Assembly (NCBI GenBank): GCA_937967775.1
Contig: CALCJH010000190.1
Span: 1 to 7,502 of the forward strand
DNA length: 7,502 nucleotides
Reading direction: 5' to 3'
Origin: an uncultured bacterium
GTDB lineage: Bacteria; Armatimonadota; UBA5829; DSUL01
Made by a program: the position numbers and the translations under genes. Within the stretch, counting starts at the first letter, position 1. The number at the start of each line of letters is the position of its first letter. Under the pieces are notes generated by a model that did no database searches, had not been told where the DNA came from, and was given only the letters and a program-made list of their open reading frames with translations. Shown in pieces: positions 6,234-7,502 of this stretch.

Positions 6234-6709
6234 GCCGCGTCTGCGGTGATCGTTGCCACCGCGTGCTTCAGGGCGGGCAGAATGACCTGCATCGCCTGCC
6301 TGGCAAAATCCGGGTTTCCCTGCACGCTGACCACCAGAGTCTTGTTCCGGATGCCCGCAACCCCACGGCTCAGCATCGCCCGTGGGCTCTTTTGCGTCCC
6401 GGCCTGGCGAATCGCCTCAGGAATGCCAGGGATCATGATCTGCAGGATGCCGGCCAGCGCATCCGGTGTCACATCCGTGTGCGCGATGCCAGTACCGCCC
6501 GTCGTGATGACCAGTTGGATGTCTGACTCCGGCTTGCACCACTTCTCTACGACAGCCGAGATCAGTCCCTTGTCCTCCGGCACCACCTGCTGCTGCTTCA
6601 CGGAGAAGGTCTCGGGAGGCAGACAGTCGCGAATGGCCGGCCCGCTGGTGTCGAAAGCGAGCCCCTCAGCGGCAGCCCCATTCACAGTTAGGATCGCGAC
6701 GTTGATCAT
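6230..6709 (-). CDS. moaB: MoaB/Mog-family molybdopterin adenylyltransferase-like protein
   Basis: 159 residues from the ATG at 6709, normal for a stand-alone MoCF-binding domain. Family members adenylylate molybdopterin before molybdate insertion in cofactor synthesis. Visible motifs: MINVAILTVNG (1-11) as first strand, DTSG (20-23), the hallmark TTGGTG (69-74) with HTDVTPDAL (77-85, D79), IPGIPE (93-98), SRGVAGIRNKTLVVSV (114-129) and QGNPDFARQAM (130-140). The usual PGSP or PGNP loop reads QGNP here, a departure from the common form. The frame stays open upstream to a TTG at 6781, but GGAGGT (6721-6726, minus strand) is placed for 6709, so I choose that start. No other molybdenum-cofactor gene is in the window. 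MoaB and Mog cannot be told apart from this sequence, and the symbol is given for the family. Confidence 0.88.
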   Translation of the reverse strand: MINVAILTVNGAAAEGLAFDTSGPAIRDCLPPETFSVKQQQVVPEDKGLISAVVEKWCKPESDIQLVITTGGTGIAHTDVTPDALAGILQIMIPGIPEAIRQAGTQKSPRAMLSRGVAGIRNKTLVVSVQGNPDFARQAMQVILPALKHAVATITADAA

Positions 6710-6723
6710 GGTGTGGCCACACC
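6710..6723. promoter_or_regulatory. Perfect 14-bp palindrome between the moaB ribosome binding site and start codon
   Basis: GGTGTGGCCACACC is its own reverse complement, abuts the ATG at 6709 and overlaps the last bases of the GGAGGT ribosome binding site. A loopless palindrome suits a dimeric DNA-binding protein better than an RNA hairpin. Function is inferred; a palindrome this long is expected about once in two such windows by chance. Confidence 0.3.
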
Positions 6724-6803
6724 TCCGTCTTGCGATTTGCGCGGTCGGCCTCCGTGCCTCCGCGTTGACGTTGTTCCACAAACAGGACCTGATTCAACAG
6801 AAA

Positions 6804-6831
6804 GGGGATTCACCCGTGCGGGTGAATCCCC
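6804..6831 (-). terminator. Rho-independent terminator downstream of hppA
   Basis: GGGGATTCACCCG (6804-6816) and CGGGTGAATCCCC (6819-6831) are perfect inverted repeats with a two-base centre (a 12-bp stem with loop GTGC is physically likely). On the minus strand the stem is followed by TTTCTGTT, a short T-rich tail. It lies 41 bp past the hppA stop and upstream of moaB, so it separates the two genes. A smaller stem CCGGCC/GGCCGG (6848-6863) lies between it and the stop. Confidence 0.75.
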
Positions 6832-6872
6832 GGCGAATCGTCACTTGCCGGCCCTCCGGCCGGACTGAAGGC

Positions 6873-7502
6873 TCAGGCCGATTCCCCTACGCCGCCTCGT
6901 TTGCTCCAGAGAGTGGCGCCCGCCAGCGCGATGACCGCAACGATGGCCACCGCGGCGCGCGCGCCGTTAGTCATATCGTCCAGAGCGATCGGGGCGATCA
7001 GGAGCGCCACCAGATTCATCACCTTGATGAGCGGGTTCAGAGCGGGACCGGCCGTGTCCTTGAAAGGATCTCCGACGGTATCGCCGACCACGGTCGCCTT
7101 ATGCTCGTCCGTGCCCTTGCCACCGAACATCCCGTCCTCGACCTTCTTCTTCGCGTTGTCCCACAGGCCGCCCGCATTGGACAGCAGCACCGCCAGGAGC
7201 TGCCCGGAGAGGATGGCTCCGGCCAAGAATCCCCCCAGGGCCTCGAAGCCGAGCGCGAACGCCACCATAACCGGCGCAAACACGGCTAGGACGGCGGGGC
7301 TCAAAAGCTCCTTCTGAGCGGCGGCGGTGCAGATGGACACGCAGCGCTGATAGTCGGGCTTACCCTCCTCGGAACCGCTGCGCGGGTCATACTCCATGAT
7401 CCCCTTGATCTCGCGGAACTGGCGCCGGACCTCTTCCACCAGCTGGAACGCCGCGCGGCTAACCGCGTTGATGGCGAACGAGCTGAACAGGAACGGCACA
7501 GC
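6873..7502 (-). CDS. hppA: Membrane-bound ion-translocating pyrophosphatase, C-terminal part (5' end outside the window)
   Basis: 209 residues are visible, running off the right edge; the frame is still open at 7502, and the first visible residues AVPFLFSSFAINAVSRAA are an internal helix, so the GTG at 7499 is not a start. Family members hydrolyse pyrophosphate and pump H+ or Na+ out of the cytosol; full length is about 650-800 residues, so roughly the last quarter to third is seen. Motifs: EVRRQFREIKGIMEY and PDYQRCVSICTAAA after the first helix, then GGFLAGAILSGQLLAVLLSNAGG, WDNAKKKVEDG, and the pyrophosphate/metal-site signature VGDPFKDTAGPALNP followed by LIKVMN and a final helix pair. 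The residue that separates K+-dependent from K+-independent types, and those relevant to H+ versus Na+, are mostly outside the window, so ion specificity is open. Confidence 0.95.
   Translation of the reverse strand, partial: AVPFLFSSFAINAVSRAAFQLVEEVRRQFREIKGIMEYDPRSGSEEGKPDYQRCVSICTAAAQKELLSPAVLAVFAPVMVAFALGFEALGGFLAGAILSGQLLAVLLSNAGGLWDNAKKKVEDGMFGGKGTDEHKATVVGDTVGDPFKDTAGPALNPLIKVMNLVALLIAPIALDDMTNGARAAVAIVAVIALAGATLWSKRGGVGESA

Noticed and set aside
6072..7289. 405-codon plus-strand open frame
   Set aside because: It lies antisense to moaB and hppA, whose motifs are unmistakable on the minus strand, and its translation is an arginine/serine-rich mix with no family features. It also crosses the repeat at 6021-6106 and the terminator at 6804-6831.

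Overview
This is a high-GC bacterial chromosomal fragment (GC-rich throughout, judged by eye) holding seven protein genes. Three on the plus strand look like an operon, three are on the minus strand, and the first and last genes are cut by the window edges. The lineage cannot be fixed from the sequence. Dense GC-rich coding, a membrane pyrophosphatase, a DUF4139 protein and small palindromic intergenic repeats would fit several environmental phyla (Armatimonadota, Chloroflexota and others). No plasmid, phage or integrase genes are visible.

Layout. 1-1223 (+): C-terminal 406 residues of a DUF4139-family protein, followed by a strong rho-independent terminator (1255-1287). 1356-5121 (+): a likely three-gene operon with gaps of 23 and 47 bp. 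It encodes a GLYR/3-hydroxyisobutyrate-type beta-hydroxyacid dehydrogenase, a half-length TauE/SafE (TSUP) membrane protein with a TTG start, and a YHS-HMA-P1B copper-exporting ATPase. 5138-5482 (-): a small VOC/glyoxalase-fold protein, convergent with the ATPase. 5483-6229: about 750 bp without a credible gene. It contains two copies of one long inverted-repeat element (5628-5757 and 5983-6107), a MITE-like element between them (5816-5962), and a GC-rich fold (6135-6233). 6230-6709 (-): a MoaB/Mog-type molybdopterin adenylyltransferase with a perfect 14-bp palindrome between its ribosome binding site and start codon. 6804-6831: the minus-strand terminator of the next gene. 6873-7502 (-): C-terminal 209 residues of a membrane-bound ion-translocating pyrophosphatase (HppA).

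How the genes may work together. The ATPase is the clearest functional call, with every Cu(I)-class signature present. It probably exports Cu(I) across the inner membrane, with the YHS and HMA modules as cytosolic metal-binding domains. The TSUP protein upstream would move a small anion such as sulfite, a sulfonate or another sulfur compound. Why a beta-hydroxyacid dehydrogenase shares the transcript is not known. The other genes (VOC, MoaB/Mog, HppA) look like separate transcription units.

No clearly new multi-gene system was found. The points most worth a second look are the clustered intergenic repeats, the dehydrogenase-TSUP-copper ATPase gene set, and the palindrome next to the moaB start.
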